The notes beneath the pieces are model-generated. The model did no database searches, was not told the DNA's origin, and saw nothing but the letters and a program-made list of their open reading frames with translations. From the NCBI GenBank assembly GCA_001600095.1, contig BCIX01000001.1, forward strand, positions 5,295,198 through 5,359,197: a stretch of 64,000 nucleotides of DNA, in the 5' to 3' direction. The position numbers and the translations under genes are program-made. This stretch comes from Bullera alba (taxonomy: Eukaryota > Basidiomycota > Tremellomycetes > Tremellales > Bulleraceae). This document shows, piece after piece, positions 15,653 to 28,688 of this stretch; position 1 is the stretch's first letter; each line of letters starts with the position of its first letter.

Positions 15653-16626
15653 ATGGCTTTGCCACCAAAGTATACCGACGAGCCCGTCAAGACTCCTTCC
15701 AACGTCACCAAGAATTACGGGTCTACACCCAACGGAGCAGATGGTGCCAGTGAACCTCTCCTCGCTCAGTCAGCGGGAATTGCCTCTGGCTCGCGCAATG
15801 CCTGGATGGACCAGCCCGATGCGGACGACATCCCCGACGACTTCAAGGTTGGAGTAGCCGTCATCGACTGCGATGCCGCGATCCGACTTGCTTTCGTCAG
15901 AAAGGTATACTCCATTCTGTTCGTCCAGCTACTCGCCACATCGCTGGTCTCGGTCGCTCTCTCCTTGCCACAGGCAAAGGAGTTTACGCATTCTCACGGC
16001 TGGATCATCTGGATTCCAATGCTAGGCAGCTTTGCGAGTCTATTCGGTGTCTACTGGAAGCGTCATCAGCATCCTGCCAATCTGATACTCCTTGGTCTGT
16101 TCACTATCTTCGAGGCGATGATGGTCGGAACCGTGGTCAGCTATTACGAGAGTAGAATTGTGAGTTTCACTCTTTCACCTCCCATGTGGATCAAAATTCC
16201 GAACGGACTCGCTGACACGCTACAGGTCCTGCAAGCTCTGTTCATCACTCTAGGTGTATTCACCGGCCTGACCTTGTTCACCTTCCAAACCAAGTTCGAC
16301 TTCTCCTCGTTTGGTCCATTCCTCATGGCCGGAATTATGGGTCTCCTCACCGCCGGTTTGGTTCAGATCTTCCTTCCTTTCAACGCCAATGTCGATTTAG
16401 CCATCGCCAGCTTCTCCGTCTTGCTGTTCTCTGGCTTTGTTTTATACGACACCCAGCAAATCATGAAGAGGCTTAGCGTGGACGAGGCGATCCTAGGCGC
16501 TTTGACCCTGTACCTCGACTTCCTGAACCTGTTCCTGAGTATCCTCCGGATAGTGAGTGCATGTCCGCGACATTGAGCGATAGTGAGCTGATCTTCCACT
16601 AGCTCAACAACACCGAAAACCGATAA
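15653..16626 (+). CDS. BXI1: Bax inhibitor-1 / LFG-GRINA family multi-pass membrane protein
   Basis: Exons 15653-16159, 16226-16552 and 16603-16626 give 285 residues. The cytosolic N-terminus is polar (MALPPKYTDEP...). It is followed by RLAFVRKVYSILFVQLLATSL, the signature opening of the first membrane helix in this family, then about six more hydrophobic helices. GFVLYDTQQIMKR and ALTLYLDFLNLFLSILRI are the C-terminal family motifs, with the Asp residues that form the pH-sensing calcium-leak pore in TMBIM proteins. The last exon encodes only LNNTENR. Yeast Bxi1/Ybh3 and animal LFG4 act at ER, Golgi or vacuole membranes in calcium balance and stress or cell-death control. Lacking a signal peptide, it inserts through its first helix. 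Confidence 0.93.
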
Positions 16627-19167
<2,541 letters not shown>

Positions 19168-19267
19168 GGACAGATGGCCGAGCGGTCTAAGGCGCTGTCT
19201 TAAGGAGAAGTTGATTTATCAGTTCTTCGGCAGTCTTCGGGCGTGGGTTCGAATCCCACTCTGTTCA
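19168..19267 (+). tRNA. tRNA-Leu (anticodon AAG) with intron
   Basis: The acceptor arms GGACAGA (19168-19174) and TCTGTTC (19260-19266) pair fully with one G-U, with discriminator A at 19267. The D-arm region GCCGAGCGGTCTAAGGC carries the A box. The anticodon stem is CTGTC/GGCAG, with anticodon AAG at 19202-19204. A 22-nt intron (about 19206-19227) sits after position 37, the canonical site. The long variable arm and T-arm GTGGG-TTCGAAT-CCCAC (B box) mark a class II tRNA. T-runs at about 19302-19316 can serve as the RNA polymerase III terminator. Confidence 0.95.
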
Positions 19268-19299
19268 AGCGACGAGTATTCAGTTACTCCCTTATCCTC

Positions 19300-19318
19300 T
19301 CTTTTTGCTTTTTTTCTG
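19300..19318 (+). terminator. Pol III T-tract terminator of tRNA-Leu
   Basis: Two T-runs (5 and 7 T) follow the mature tRNA 3' end by about 35-50 bases. Confidence 0.6.
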
Positions 19319-19384
19319 GCGAAGAGAGAGCGGCCGTTCGAATCAGAGGCGATTTTATCGCACGAAGTGCCACCTGCCACGCAG

Positions 19385-19404
19385 CGTATGCATGCATGCA
19401 TACG
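19385..19404. repeat. Perfect 20-bp palindrome
   Basis: CGTATGCATGCATGCATACG equals its own reverse complement over 20 bp. It lies about 120 bp downstream of the tRNA and is followed by an AT-rich run, AAATTAATTATTT. Confidence 0.85.
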
Positions 19405-20017
19405 AAATTAATTATTTGATTCCGCTCTGAAAACCGCCCGCGCGCGTCAGATTAGCTTTTCAGTGGCAGCATCCTGGCTTCTTATTAGCTTTTTGATCGC
19501 AACGTCTCAGATCTCAGACCTCATCGATTCATCTCCCGCACTTTGTATTGTATTGTATTAGAGGACTCGAGGATTGAATCGAGTGAGTGCTGTGAGCTGT
19601 ACATTCAGCTGAGCTGCTGATGAGAGTGTTTAATGTTCAACGATCACGAAAGCTGGTTGACAATGAGTCGCCGTCCACTCAGACTCTACATCGCCTTCGT
19701 GGAGGCCTCAGTGCCCAGTGGGTTCGCTGAGAGCGGTGTGGAGGCACTATTCGCCGGGGGGACGGAATCCCTGCCCTCTGATCTTTGATCTTTCAATGTT
19801 CATCCGTCATCGTATCGCCGTTTTGCTTGAGGTGCTTCTCTCGGACGTCGAGCTAGATCCATACGCGGCTCTTGTCCTCGTCAGAGGCAGTCGGGACTCG
19901 GGTCTGCTTGACACCTTGGGCATTGGCTTCGGAGACTGGCCGGGCTGATGCGCCCATCTCCACTGCTGCACTCTGTCAGGCGTCTACCACGAGCGACGGT
20001 TACTGAAGTTTTGAGAC

Positions 20018-22519
20018 TCACTTGATCAACGCGAGTTCGAGGCTGAAAGTCAAGGCGATGGCAGAGTTTGCGTCGGCGATGGTCTCTGGATCCTCCATCC
20101 CGTCTTCGTCCTTTGTACGCAACCCGAGAACGATCATCCCTTCGACCGAGGCAATCTCGACGACGTGCTCTTCGCCATTCTCGTCGTTGCTGTGAGCCTC
20201 GACTTCGGCTCGGATCTCGTCGGGCAGCCTCTTCTCGATGTCGGCGACGGTCCTAGACGATCATTCCTCTCGATCGAGACGACGCTGAGCAGTCTCTGCC
20301 GATGAAGGATTCACCGCGGTATTGGCCGAGGACATCCGTCGGTCTTTTTCTTCGCGGCGGCGCAGTCTCAGTCGTCGAATGTAGGTTGCGCTGAAGGACA
20401 CCGGCAGCTCGACCGTTTGCTCCTGGTTGTACTCCTTGTACTTGTCCTTGCCAGAGCAAACTAGGAGGTTGAGTATCAGCATCGAGCCATCGACGATTGC
20501 TTGCACTCACCGGGTGCATTTCCTTCCAAGCGTCGCTGCCGTTCTCGATAGCAGTCTTCAAGGCTTTGCTTCCTTTACGAAGTATATCGAGGCTGGGATC
20601 CTGAGCAGCCAGGTGATCGACCGTTGCAGGAGTGAACTTGGTTGTCGCTCTTCGATCCGACAGCGTGTCGAGCGGGATCATCTCCTCGTTCTCACCCACA
20701 CCCAGCAATCCAACGAGGTTGATAGATTGCTTGGTCTGCACGTACACCTTCTCCAGAGGGCCGTGGCCACTGTGCACCGCCATGTTCTTGTCCAAAACGG
20801 GTCCGACGGTTGACGACTCGGACGCCCTTGTCAACGTCCCTTTGCGGAGAGAGTAGAGGATGACCGGCGCGTCGTCTTCTCCACGCAATCCGCACTGCAC
20901 GACGAGTGCTTTGTGCTTCCTTTGGAAACCGTCGCAGTGCCGTGGACCAGCCTGGTCCAGAGAGTGACCCTTTGGGGCGGGACGGAAGAACCAAAGACGC
21001 TCCGCAAAGCTCGTCTTGATCGGGAGGACCGCGTCCAGCGCTTGGTCCGCTAGTATGTCGCCGATCGAGCTGTATCCCTCGATAGTACCGCAGGTGAGGG
21101 CATGAGCCAGAAGAGAGGATGGCAGGTCGAAGATGGTGTTTTGTTTGAGAAGGACACCTTTGATGGCATATCTCAAGAACATCTTCGTGGTGAACTGGTA
21201 GCCCTTGAAGTGGCGTAGCACCACACGAGCGTCGAACCCGGTGTTGGTCGCACCCTGCCACACGAGCTTGAGCCCGGTGGGAAAGGCTGAGCTGAGCACG
21301 CTCTTGTCGCCGGTCCTCAAGTGTTTCTTGTTCAGATCTGACGTGGTGTGAAGCCTGCTGAAGCCTGCTCTTGTTAGGAGCTGGCATACTGCGCAAACGC
21401 GTCAGCCAAGCTATGCGTCACGCATGATACGCCTCACCGGGTCCGAAAGCTTCCAGCCATCCGTGCCATTCTCCAAGGCTTGCCTCAGAGTCTTGACCCC
21501 TGGCTGGAGCAAGTCGAGCTGGACGTCGCTGTCGGCGAGCTCGGTGGGCGTGGCCGGAACGAACTTGGCGGTCGCTCTTCGGTCGGAGAGCGAGTCGAGT
21601 TCCAGCGGGGCTGTCTCCTCACCGACACCGAGCAGTCCGACCAAGTTGATCGACTGTACCGTCTGGACGTAGTTGCTCTCCAGCGCATGACCCGAGCTCT
21701 TGTGTACCGCCATTTGCTGGGCCATGGCTTTGCCGACGTCCGAGCTCTCGTACGCTCGTGTGAGGGTGCCTTTTCGTAGGCAGTAGAGGATTATGGCGGC
21801 GTCATTTTCGCCTCTCAACCCGCAGCGGATCGCAAGGCTTTTGTGGTACCTGGCGAACTGGTCATACGCCATTGGGGCCGACAGGTCGAGTGATGTGCCC
21901 TTTGGGGTGCCTCGGAAGACAAGGGGCCGAGTGAGAAAGCTGGAGCTGATGGGGATCTTGTGGTCGATTCCGCTGTCGCCGAGGATGTCGTCTATCGTCT
22001 CACACCCATCTAGGGCACCCACGTTGAGAGCATGGGAGACGAGGAACAAAGGGAGATCGAAAAGGACGTTGTTCCTGTGCTTCATGCCAGAGATCTGGTA
22101 TCGAAGCACCATGCGGGTCGTATGCTGATACCCCTTGAAGTGCTTGAGGGTGAGCTTGGCGTCGAAGCTGTCGACCATGCCAGTATCTGCGTCCCTGATG
22201 ACGAATAGCTCGATGTCTCCCCATTGTACGAAATTGGGGTCCGAATCTGTGGGGAAGATCGTACCACCACGGGAACCGGTCAAGAGGACAACCAAGATCG
22301 CAGCCGAGGACTGGACTTCCTGCGATGCCGTGTCAGCCTTGAACACTCTTCAGATATAGTCAGAGACGATCAAGGACAAGTATGACGACAGACGATGAGA
22401 TACGGATGGCGACGGAATGGAGATCGACAACTGCTAGCACAAAGATAACTCACCAGCGCTGTGACATGGCCCCCAGAGAGAAGTTCTTCAATTTCGACCC
22501 GCACCTCTGCAGGATCCAT
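20018..22519 (-). CDS. Two-domain DUF3435-type tyrosine recombinase (fused tandem duplication)
   Basis: Predicted exons 22454-22519, 22319-22200 onward to 21438, 20511-21380 and 20261-20446, all joined in phase 0, giving 667 residues to the first TGA. Domain 1 (about 23-316) begins VVLLTGSRGGTIFPT...QWGDIELFVIRD, the first-Arg box of DUF3435 fungal recombinases. It continues with LTLKHFKGYQ and LFLVSHALNVGALDG, and ends with the C-terminal cluster LYCLRKGTLTRA, MAVH and NYVQT (candidate Y-x-x-R, His and nucleophilic Tyr). Domain 2 (about 317-606) repeats the pattern (LRHFKGYQ, LYSLRKGTLTRA, MAVH, VYVQT), but its first box is degraded (LLTRAG) and the WGDIEL strand is lost. The tail is charged. 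After TGA 20261-20263 the same frame stays open for 80 codons to TGA 20018-20020; a phase-0 intron (GTGAAT donor, about 81 nt) could remove the first TGA. The usual N-terminal core-binding part seems absent. Family match is by eye. Confidence 0.68.
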
Positions 22520-22554
22520 CGCCTCCACACTCCTCGGTACCCTTTTGCGCAACC

Positions 22555-22562
22555 GTTATATA
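22555..22562 (-). promoter_or_regulatory. TATA-like element upstream of recombinase gene
   Basis: The minus strand reads TATATAAC about 37-43 bp before the ATG at 22519. The position would give a very short 5' UTR. Confidence 0.4.
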
Positions 22563-22581
22563 CCCTCGGGAAGCAGGAGGG

Positions 22582-22841
22582 TCTGGCTGACGAGATTCTG
22601 GCTGACGAGATTCTGGCTGACGAGATTCTGGCTGACGAGACTCTTCGGTTTAGGTTCTGGTTGACGAGACCCCAGGCGGTGCCTCAGGAAACGGCCGACG
22701 GTCACCTACCGTTACACACATGGACACACGAGCCAGCGGATACAGCCGTATCCAAGCGACGCAGTGCTATCGGGCGAGGCGTCGAGGTTGTTTCAGCTAT
22801 GGCTGACGAGACTGCTCACTTTAGGTTCTGGCTGACGAGAC
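22582..22841 (+). repeat. 15-bp tandem repeat, unit TCTGGCTGACGAGAT
   Basis: Four head-to-tail copies at 22582-22596, 22597-22611, 22612-22626 and 22627-22641 (the last ends in C). Isolated related copies lie at about 22656-22670, 22798-22812 and 22827-22841. All sit 60-320 bp upstream of the recombinase ATG. Confidence 0.9.
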
Positions 22842-22975
22842 CGTACAAACGGCGCCATGAGGTGACGGAGGGTGACGGTCACCTACCTTTATCTGCTTGG
22901 AGACGAGCCAGCGGGTATACATAAGCCGTATCCAAGCGACGCAGCGCTATCTGGCAAAGTGGTTTCAGCTATATC
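22649..22975 (+). repeat. Tandem duplication of a ~175-bp unit
   Basis: The order TTTAGGTTCTGG-TGACGAGACC, GACGGTCACCTACC, CGAGCCAGCGG, AGCCGTATCCAAGCGACGCAG, GTTTCAGCTAT occurs twice. The offsets between matching blocks are 171-180 bp (for example 22744 and 22924 for the AGCCGTATCC block). The copies are diverged between blocks. Confidence 0.8.
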
Positions 22976-24072
22976 CTGCGCAGAAGGCGATAGAGTCAAA
23001 ACACAACGTCAGTAGCGGCGGAGCTCCTGGCTCCGATGTCCGACCCCGATGCTACGCATCCGGCCCTCACAGCATCCCAGTGCCTAGCCAGACCCAAAAC
23101 GAAGCAGTGTACAGTAATTATCAAGCCTCTGCGCTCAGCGCTGAAGAATCGAGAATCGAGATCAGCTCACCGCCTCTCACCGCCCATCGAGCAGCTGCGA
23201 ACACCGATGTGAAATCTTCCCCGCCAGATTTGAAATTGAATGCCCGCTTGAGCGCGTTGAGCTTCTGGCTTTGTTCCTCTTTGTTCGACCTGCTTGATGC
23301 TCGTCTAAGGATCTTCAACATGATGACCAGCTGGTGGCCCGAACCTTCTCCTCCCTTAGCAAAGCCACCGATATCTAGAAGCATCGGTCATAGGCCACGG
23401 TGTTCCTCTGGGCTGGTTATTTGGAGATCGTGAGTGGATCCGGCCATCGTCAAGATGTCTCGAGCTCAACTCGACGTACGCCTAGCATAATCTGTGCAGA
23501 TGGATGCATCGACAAGTGACCGACTGACCACGTATGCACTGGCGCATGTGTACATGCATACTCATGCGGAAGGATCGAACACCACGAAGGCACGCCGAAA
23601 TCAGCTGTTCGGATAGAGCGAAGCAAATTTGATTTCAGACCATGTTTCACCTTGTACGATCATCCGATCCGGACACTTTCGGCGATCAGTATTCGGCAAC
23701 TATCGTCTTGTTCGTCCAATCCGTCGAACAAGTCTTTCGAACCTGCGTGTACACATGGTGGTGATGCGGTACTGCACCACATTCGGCGCTCGGAAGAGGC
23801 TAGCTCGCCTCGGTGTTCAGGTTCGGACTGGAGAAAAGGCCGAATGGGCGGTGTTCATGCTCAACTGTCCGCTCCAGGGATTGGCGACTGACATCATTGT
23901 CGTAGGAGGTGCTGGAGTACGGTGGAGGTAAAGTGTATAAGTATCGAGCTGACTCGATGGATTGAGTGCTATATTTAATCCAAGTAGCAAACTCCTCTCA
24001 ACGCAAAGTCCAAGCTTCCACCACCAACGTACACCCAACTACAACTCAACAACCACCACACTTCGATTCAAA

Positions 24073-25963
24073 ATGGCCAACACTCAACTCCTGGTCCTTC
24101 TCGCCATCCTCCCCGCCTTGGTACTTGCCGGACCGCTCCCAGTACACTCGGCCTCCAGCACCGACTCGAGAAACCCTCCCGCATCGAGGTACATGGTCCC
24201 GATTACCCGACGTCAGCACATCGCTACTCGTGGCGACGAGGCTATCTTTGATGGCTCGATGCAGTCCCAAGTCAGCAACGAAATCCGAACAGTCAGAAAC
24301 AAGTACAAGAACGCCATGCAGTACCTCTCCGGGGTACAGCTAGCAGAGGTCGACGTCAGCTTGGAATCCACCTCGATCGACATTACACCGCTTGGTCTGC
24401 CTGCCAATGTCAGTAGTATTGTGATTCCAGGGACGACCACTCACCTCGTGCTCGGTACAATGTCTACCGCTTCAGCCCAGGTGACCTCGACCATCATGTC
24501 CACGCCCGCCTCGGCGATGCCCACTACTTCGGCCATGGGCCAGTCCTTGATAGCTCAAAGCTCTGTATCCTTGGCCTCAGCGTCTTCGGCACCCGCTCCT
24601 CAATCCTCTGCCTCGACTGCCGACCCGGCAACACCGCTCGCCGCACCGATCGTTGGCCGAGCCTCTAGCGGTACCATCCCGCTCACCGACTACATCGAGG
24701 GCTCGATGGACGTCCTTTACTATGGTCCCATCTCGATCGGTACCCCAGCCCAATCGATCACTGTCGACTTTGACACCGGCTCCGCGGACCTTTGGGTACC
24801 TGTCAACTGCCCTAGTTGCACGGCTCAGCAATTCAACGCGAGCAAGAGTTCCACATACTCTACTACCGGCGACAGCTTCTCCGTGGAATACGTAAGTGCT
24901 GTTCTGCCCGCTGTTCGAAGTCTGTACTGACCAACGAATAGGGTTCTGGATCTGTCTCTGGAGTCCTCGCTCGGGACAACGTGGCCATGGCCGGTACCTC
25001 GGTTAACGGACAGTATATCGGCGCCGTCAACGACGAGTCGGAAGACTTTCAGACTACGCCCAACTCTGGAGTCCTAGGTGAGTGATCTCGATGACTGAAA
25101 TGTAGTGCCAACTGACAAGCCTCTTAGGCATGGCATTCTCCTCTGTCAGCTCAACGGGCAAGGCGACCTACTTTGAGAACTTGATGAACGCAAAAGCCGT
25201 CTCTCAGCCACTCTTCGGCTTCCATTTGACCCGAAAGCAGGCAACCGGTTCCACTGTGAGTACCCTATCGCACACAACACCGGATCCCGCTCATTTCATC
25301 CAGCTCTGCATCGGCTGCTACGATTCTTCCAAGTTCACCTCCAACATCAACTGGGTGCCAGTGGTCTCGCAGACGTACTGGTCTGTATCGATGACTGGAT
25401 TTTCCGCCAACGGTCGACAAAACGCCTTGAAGGACTCGATCATCGGAGTGAGTCACTCACATGCATGATCAGGAATTCGAGCTGACAATCTGTAGGCCGT
25501 TGATTCCGGAACAACACTCATCTACGTCCCTACCGCCATCGCCGACTCATTCTACTCTCAGATCTCGGGATCATCTCGAGCAGACCAGTTCGGCCAGGGT
25601 TTCTACCAGTACCCCTGCAAGGCCAGTGTGTCCGTCTCGCTTGGTCTCAACGGGAAGAACTACGCGGTCAACCTCGCCGACTTCAACTTGGGCAAGACCG
25701 GTAGTGGATCATCGTGAGTAAATGCTAGCTCGGCATCGGACGTCGCTGATCCATTTTACAGGATGTGTGTCGGTGGTGTTTTGGCCATGGGTGATGGATT
25801 CCCAGACAACCTCGCTATTATCGGCGACGAATTCCTCAAGTCTTGTGAGTACCGATCACGAATGTGTTCAATGAATACAACTGACATCTGTTCAGGGTAC
25901 TCGATCTACGACTACTCGAACGGAGCCAGGGTTGGACTCGCTGCCAGCATCAACAACAAGTAG
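24073..25963 (+). CDS. Secreted pepsin-family (A1) aspartic protease
   Basis: Exons 24073-24891, 24942-25077, 25128-25255, 25304-25447, 25496-25713, 25762-25844 and 25896-25963 close in phase for 531 residues. The N-terminus is a signal peptide ([20 protein letters not shown]). A propeptide of about 200 residues follows, with a Ser/Thr/Ala-rich stretch ending near [15 protein letters not shown]. The mature domain carries both catalytic motifs: [13 protein letters not shown], and [12 protein letters not shown] at the start of exon 5. CPSC and the Cys pairs in exons 4-6 suggest the usual disulfides, and [16 protein letters not shown] near the end is the conserved A1 closing motif. It is probably an extracellular or wall-associated acid protease. 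No GPI signal is visible. Confidence 0.94.
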
Positions 25964-26433
25964 TGAAACGTGGGGAAGATTGGAAGTGGATTCGTAACAC
26001 CCAATACAACATAGACCATACCCCTATAGAAGCAACGATGCACACGTGATTCCCAGACTACCAGAAGCATCGGCTGGGCGTCTATCCCTACGCTTCGCAT
26101 GTCTGACAGACTTAGACGCTGACACGCTGACTTGTTTCGTCGGACGGGTCCAGTCTTTCGGAGAAGACCCTCAAACAAGCCTCATCCGTTTCAACCCCTT
26201 TCGATCACCTCCTGAAAATGTTCGGGGTTCTCAATGTGTTCCCTTCAAACGACTACTTTCCCCGAGTGCTGATGATTACAGTGCTCGACTCTGTCATGTA
26301 CTGATCGCAGTCTGGAAAAGATATAAGCATCAAGCATCAAGCGAAAGGCAGCTGGGCTACTTCTTCCACTTATGACGATCGCATTTCCCGTTCCTTACTC
26401 ACCGTATACGCTCTTTTCTGACCTCACTTCGAC
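25964..26433. other. Intergenic, protease 3' end to glucanase promoter
   Basis: About 470 bp, with no gene or repeat seen. Both neighbours are on the plus strand, so this should include the protease 3' UTR and the glucanase promoter. Confidence 0.4.
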
Positions 26434-28420
26434 ATGCGACTAGCCGCTTCTGTCTTACTCACCCTTGCCACCTTTACCGCATGCAATGCTGCTCCTCCGG
26501 TGATCCACTCCGTCGAGCCAAGGGCCACGCAGGATCGTTATGTCTTCGCGTGAGTTTGCCGAATGTATGATACAGAACTCCTGCTAATCCTCATTCTTCG
26601 AACAGCCATTTCATGCTGGGCTTTGTCGGCCTCTACACCCGAAACGACTGGACCCGGGATATCGCCCTAGCCCACTCCAAGGGCATTGATGGTTTTGTGA
26701 GTAATCTCACGATCAAAGCAAGGCTAACGTCTAGGCGCTCAACTGCGATGGGGCTGCTTTCAATGCCCAAAAGATCAAAGACGCCTATGCCGCCGCGGAG
26801 CAGTTCAACACTGGTCTATCAGCCGATCAAACTCCCTTTCAACTGTTCATCTCACCTGATTTCGTGCACTTCTCCCCGGATAACCCTGGTCAAGTCGCCT
26901 CGTTCATACAGCCATATTTGGATCTCCCCGCGCAGTTCAAGTATGACAACAAGCCTTTCGTTTCCACCTTTCAAGGCGAGGGTACCGACTGGAAGAAGGT
27001 TGGTCAGGATGTAGGGAAAGACCTATACGTCGTGCCGTACTACTATGCTAGTCAAAAGGCGGCAAGTGATAATGGTATCAGCGGTCTCTTCTCGTGGTGA
27101 GTTGGAGTCCGTATGAGGAGGGGCACTGCTCAAGGAGACGTTTACAGGAAGGTCTGGCCTGGAGAGTCGGAGAACGGCAAGGTATTCGCAAATATCACAA
27201 CCGCCTCGGACGAGAACTATCTTGGTCTACTCGAAGCTCAGAGCAAAACCCACATGGCTCCAGTGAGTGGAACGTACTCATTATAGAACTGCGTGCTGAG
27301 TTCTTGAATTGCAGGTGTCTCCATGGTGTGAGTCGTTTGCCCGGGACTTATCGTGCTGTCTGACCTTATGACCAGTCTATGCCCATCTCCCATCGTCTAC
27401 GGGATATCCCAAGAACTATCACCTGTACTCTGACACACTATGGACCACTCGATGGTCACAGATCCTCGATTTAGGCGTTAAACATCCCGACGCGATGAAG
27501 TTTGTCGAGATCATCACTTGGAACGACTGGACCGAATCGTCGTCGATCTCACCCTTCCGAGGGGGAAAGATGGACGATGGGGTGTACAGATGGGCCGACC
27601 TCGATCACACTGCGCTTATGGACGTCATGGTGCCATACATCCGAGCCTTCAAGGCGGGCCAGCAGGAAGTCACTATCGGATCAGGGGAAGAGGGCTTGGT
27701 CTGGTGGTACAGGCCAACCCTCAAGTCTGCAGTGTGAGTTGGTATCGAAGTCCGGTGCTCCTCATACTCATGGACATCACAGCTGTGACTCGGACATCGT
27801 GGGCGCAAAGCCCGCTGGATGGGAGGTGAGCAAACTCATTATTGGGTTGTACCTGTCATTGATCGCCGTCATAGATGGCCGCCGACTCGATCTTCGTCGC
27901 GGCCATGACCACTGGCCCCGCGGAGATCACCCTCACCACCAACATCGGTCCTCAGACCCAAAGTGTCGACCGAGCAGGCATACACACCCTCGCTTTTCCT
28001 ATGATCCCAGGGAAGCAATCGTTCTCAATGTCCACCACCCAAGGAAGCGCCCAGGGCGTTGGTGCCGTGGATGTCTCCGCGGATTGCTATGTGAGTCCTT
28101 CGACCAATCTAACGCGCTGTTCTGACCAGAAGCAGAACGGTGCATACAACTTCAATATCCTATCTGGCTCGGCCAAGGTTCTGGCCGGGTCTGGAGGTCT
28201 CACTAACTCTCCAGTTCTCGTCGTCGACTCCCCAGCGGAAGAAGCCCAATCCACTTCAACCCCTGCCCCAAGCGCCTCATCCTCATTGGCATCTAGCCCA
28301 TCTACCACCTCGACATCCCTCACCATCTCCAACACAGCCGTCGCCTTCACCTCCGCCAGCTCTGCTACTGGATCCCCGGAGACCTGCGGGCGAGGAGGCC
28401 GTCGACCCCATCGAGCTTAG
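26434..28420 (+). CDS. Glycoside hydrolase family 71, alpha-1,3-glucanase (mutanase)
   Basis: Hydrolyses alpha-1,3-glucan, a cell-wall and capsule-anchoring polymer in these fungi. The start at 26434 gives the signal peptide MRLAASVLLTLATFTACNA. The multi-exon catalytic domain reads YVFAHFMLGFVGLYTRNDW at its N-terminal edge, then HSKGIDGFALNCDGAAFNAQ. It continues with LFISPDFVHFSP, KPFVSTFQGEGTDWKK (conserved acidic site), SGLFSW, and KFVEIITWNDWTESSSISP near the C-terminus. These are GH71 landmarks. A further beta-rich domain (about 27780-28130, FVAAMTTGPAEITLTTNIGP) resembles the accessory domain of mutanases. A Ser/Thr/Pro-rich tail ends the protein. Exact exons near 27230-27400 and the last exon are less certain. 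It follows the secreted protease on the same strand. Confidence 0.9.
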
Positions 28421-28688
28421 TTATATTAGACATCGTTATACCAGCACGCCAGGGCCGGTCCCTCGTTATGCAGCTTTCCTACTCTATGATCGTTCAAGCA
28501 TATACATCAAGCATAGGCATCGTCAATGGAGTCTTCACTGATTGTCGTCAAAATGTCGTCTAGGCGAGTACTCGTACAATACACAATGATTTTGTTACAC
28601 AAGATGGGCCGTGATCCCTTTGTCCAGATCGCTCTCCAAGAAAACTCGCAGTCCTCACATCCCTTCCTTCCATCTCAGATATCCTTCC

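Larger units (their letters stand above)
19268..20017. other. Spacer between tRNA-Leu and recombinase gene
   Basis: Holds the Pol III terminator and a perfect palindrome at 19385-19404. A minus-strand stretch (about 19800-19960) can be read as a possible extra 3' exon of the recombinase gene, but no phase-consistent join is compelling. Confidence 0.4.
22520..24072. other. Intergenic region between recombinase and aspartic protease
   Basis: The first 450 bp are repeat arrays (separate entries). From about 22980 to 24072 I see no convincing gene. An 87-codon minus frame at 23121-23384 (starts MLLDIGGFAKGG) has plausible composition but no recognised match or supporting splice structure. The 3' part should contain the protease promoter and 5' UTR. 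Confidence 0.4.

Noticed and set aside
20692..21396. Long alternative minus frame overlapping recombinase domain 2
   Set aside because: Arg/Ser/His-rich shadow of the conserved frame. The recombinase motifs lie only in the other frame.
22382..22924. 180-codon plus-strand frame over the repeat array
   Set aside because: It owes its length to the 15-bp repeat, whose unit is a multiple of three. It overlaps the recombinase first exon and promoter and has no protein-like composition.
23121..23384. 87-codon minus-strand frame (MLLDIGGFAKGG...)
   Set aside because: No recognised family, no clear splice partners and no promoter context; too short to support alone.
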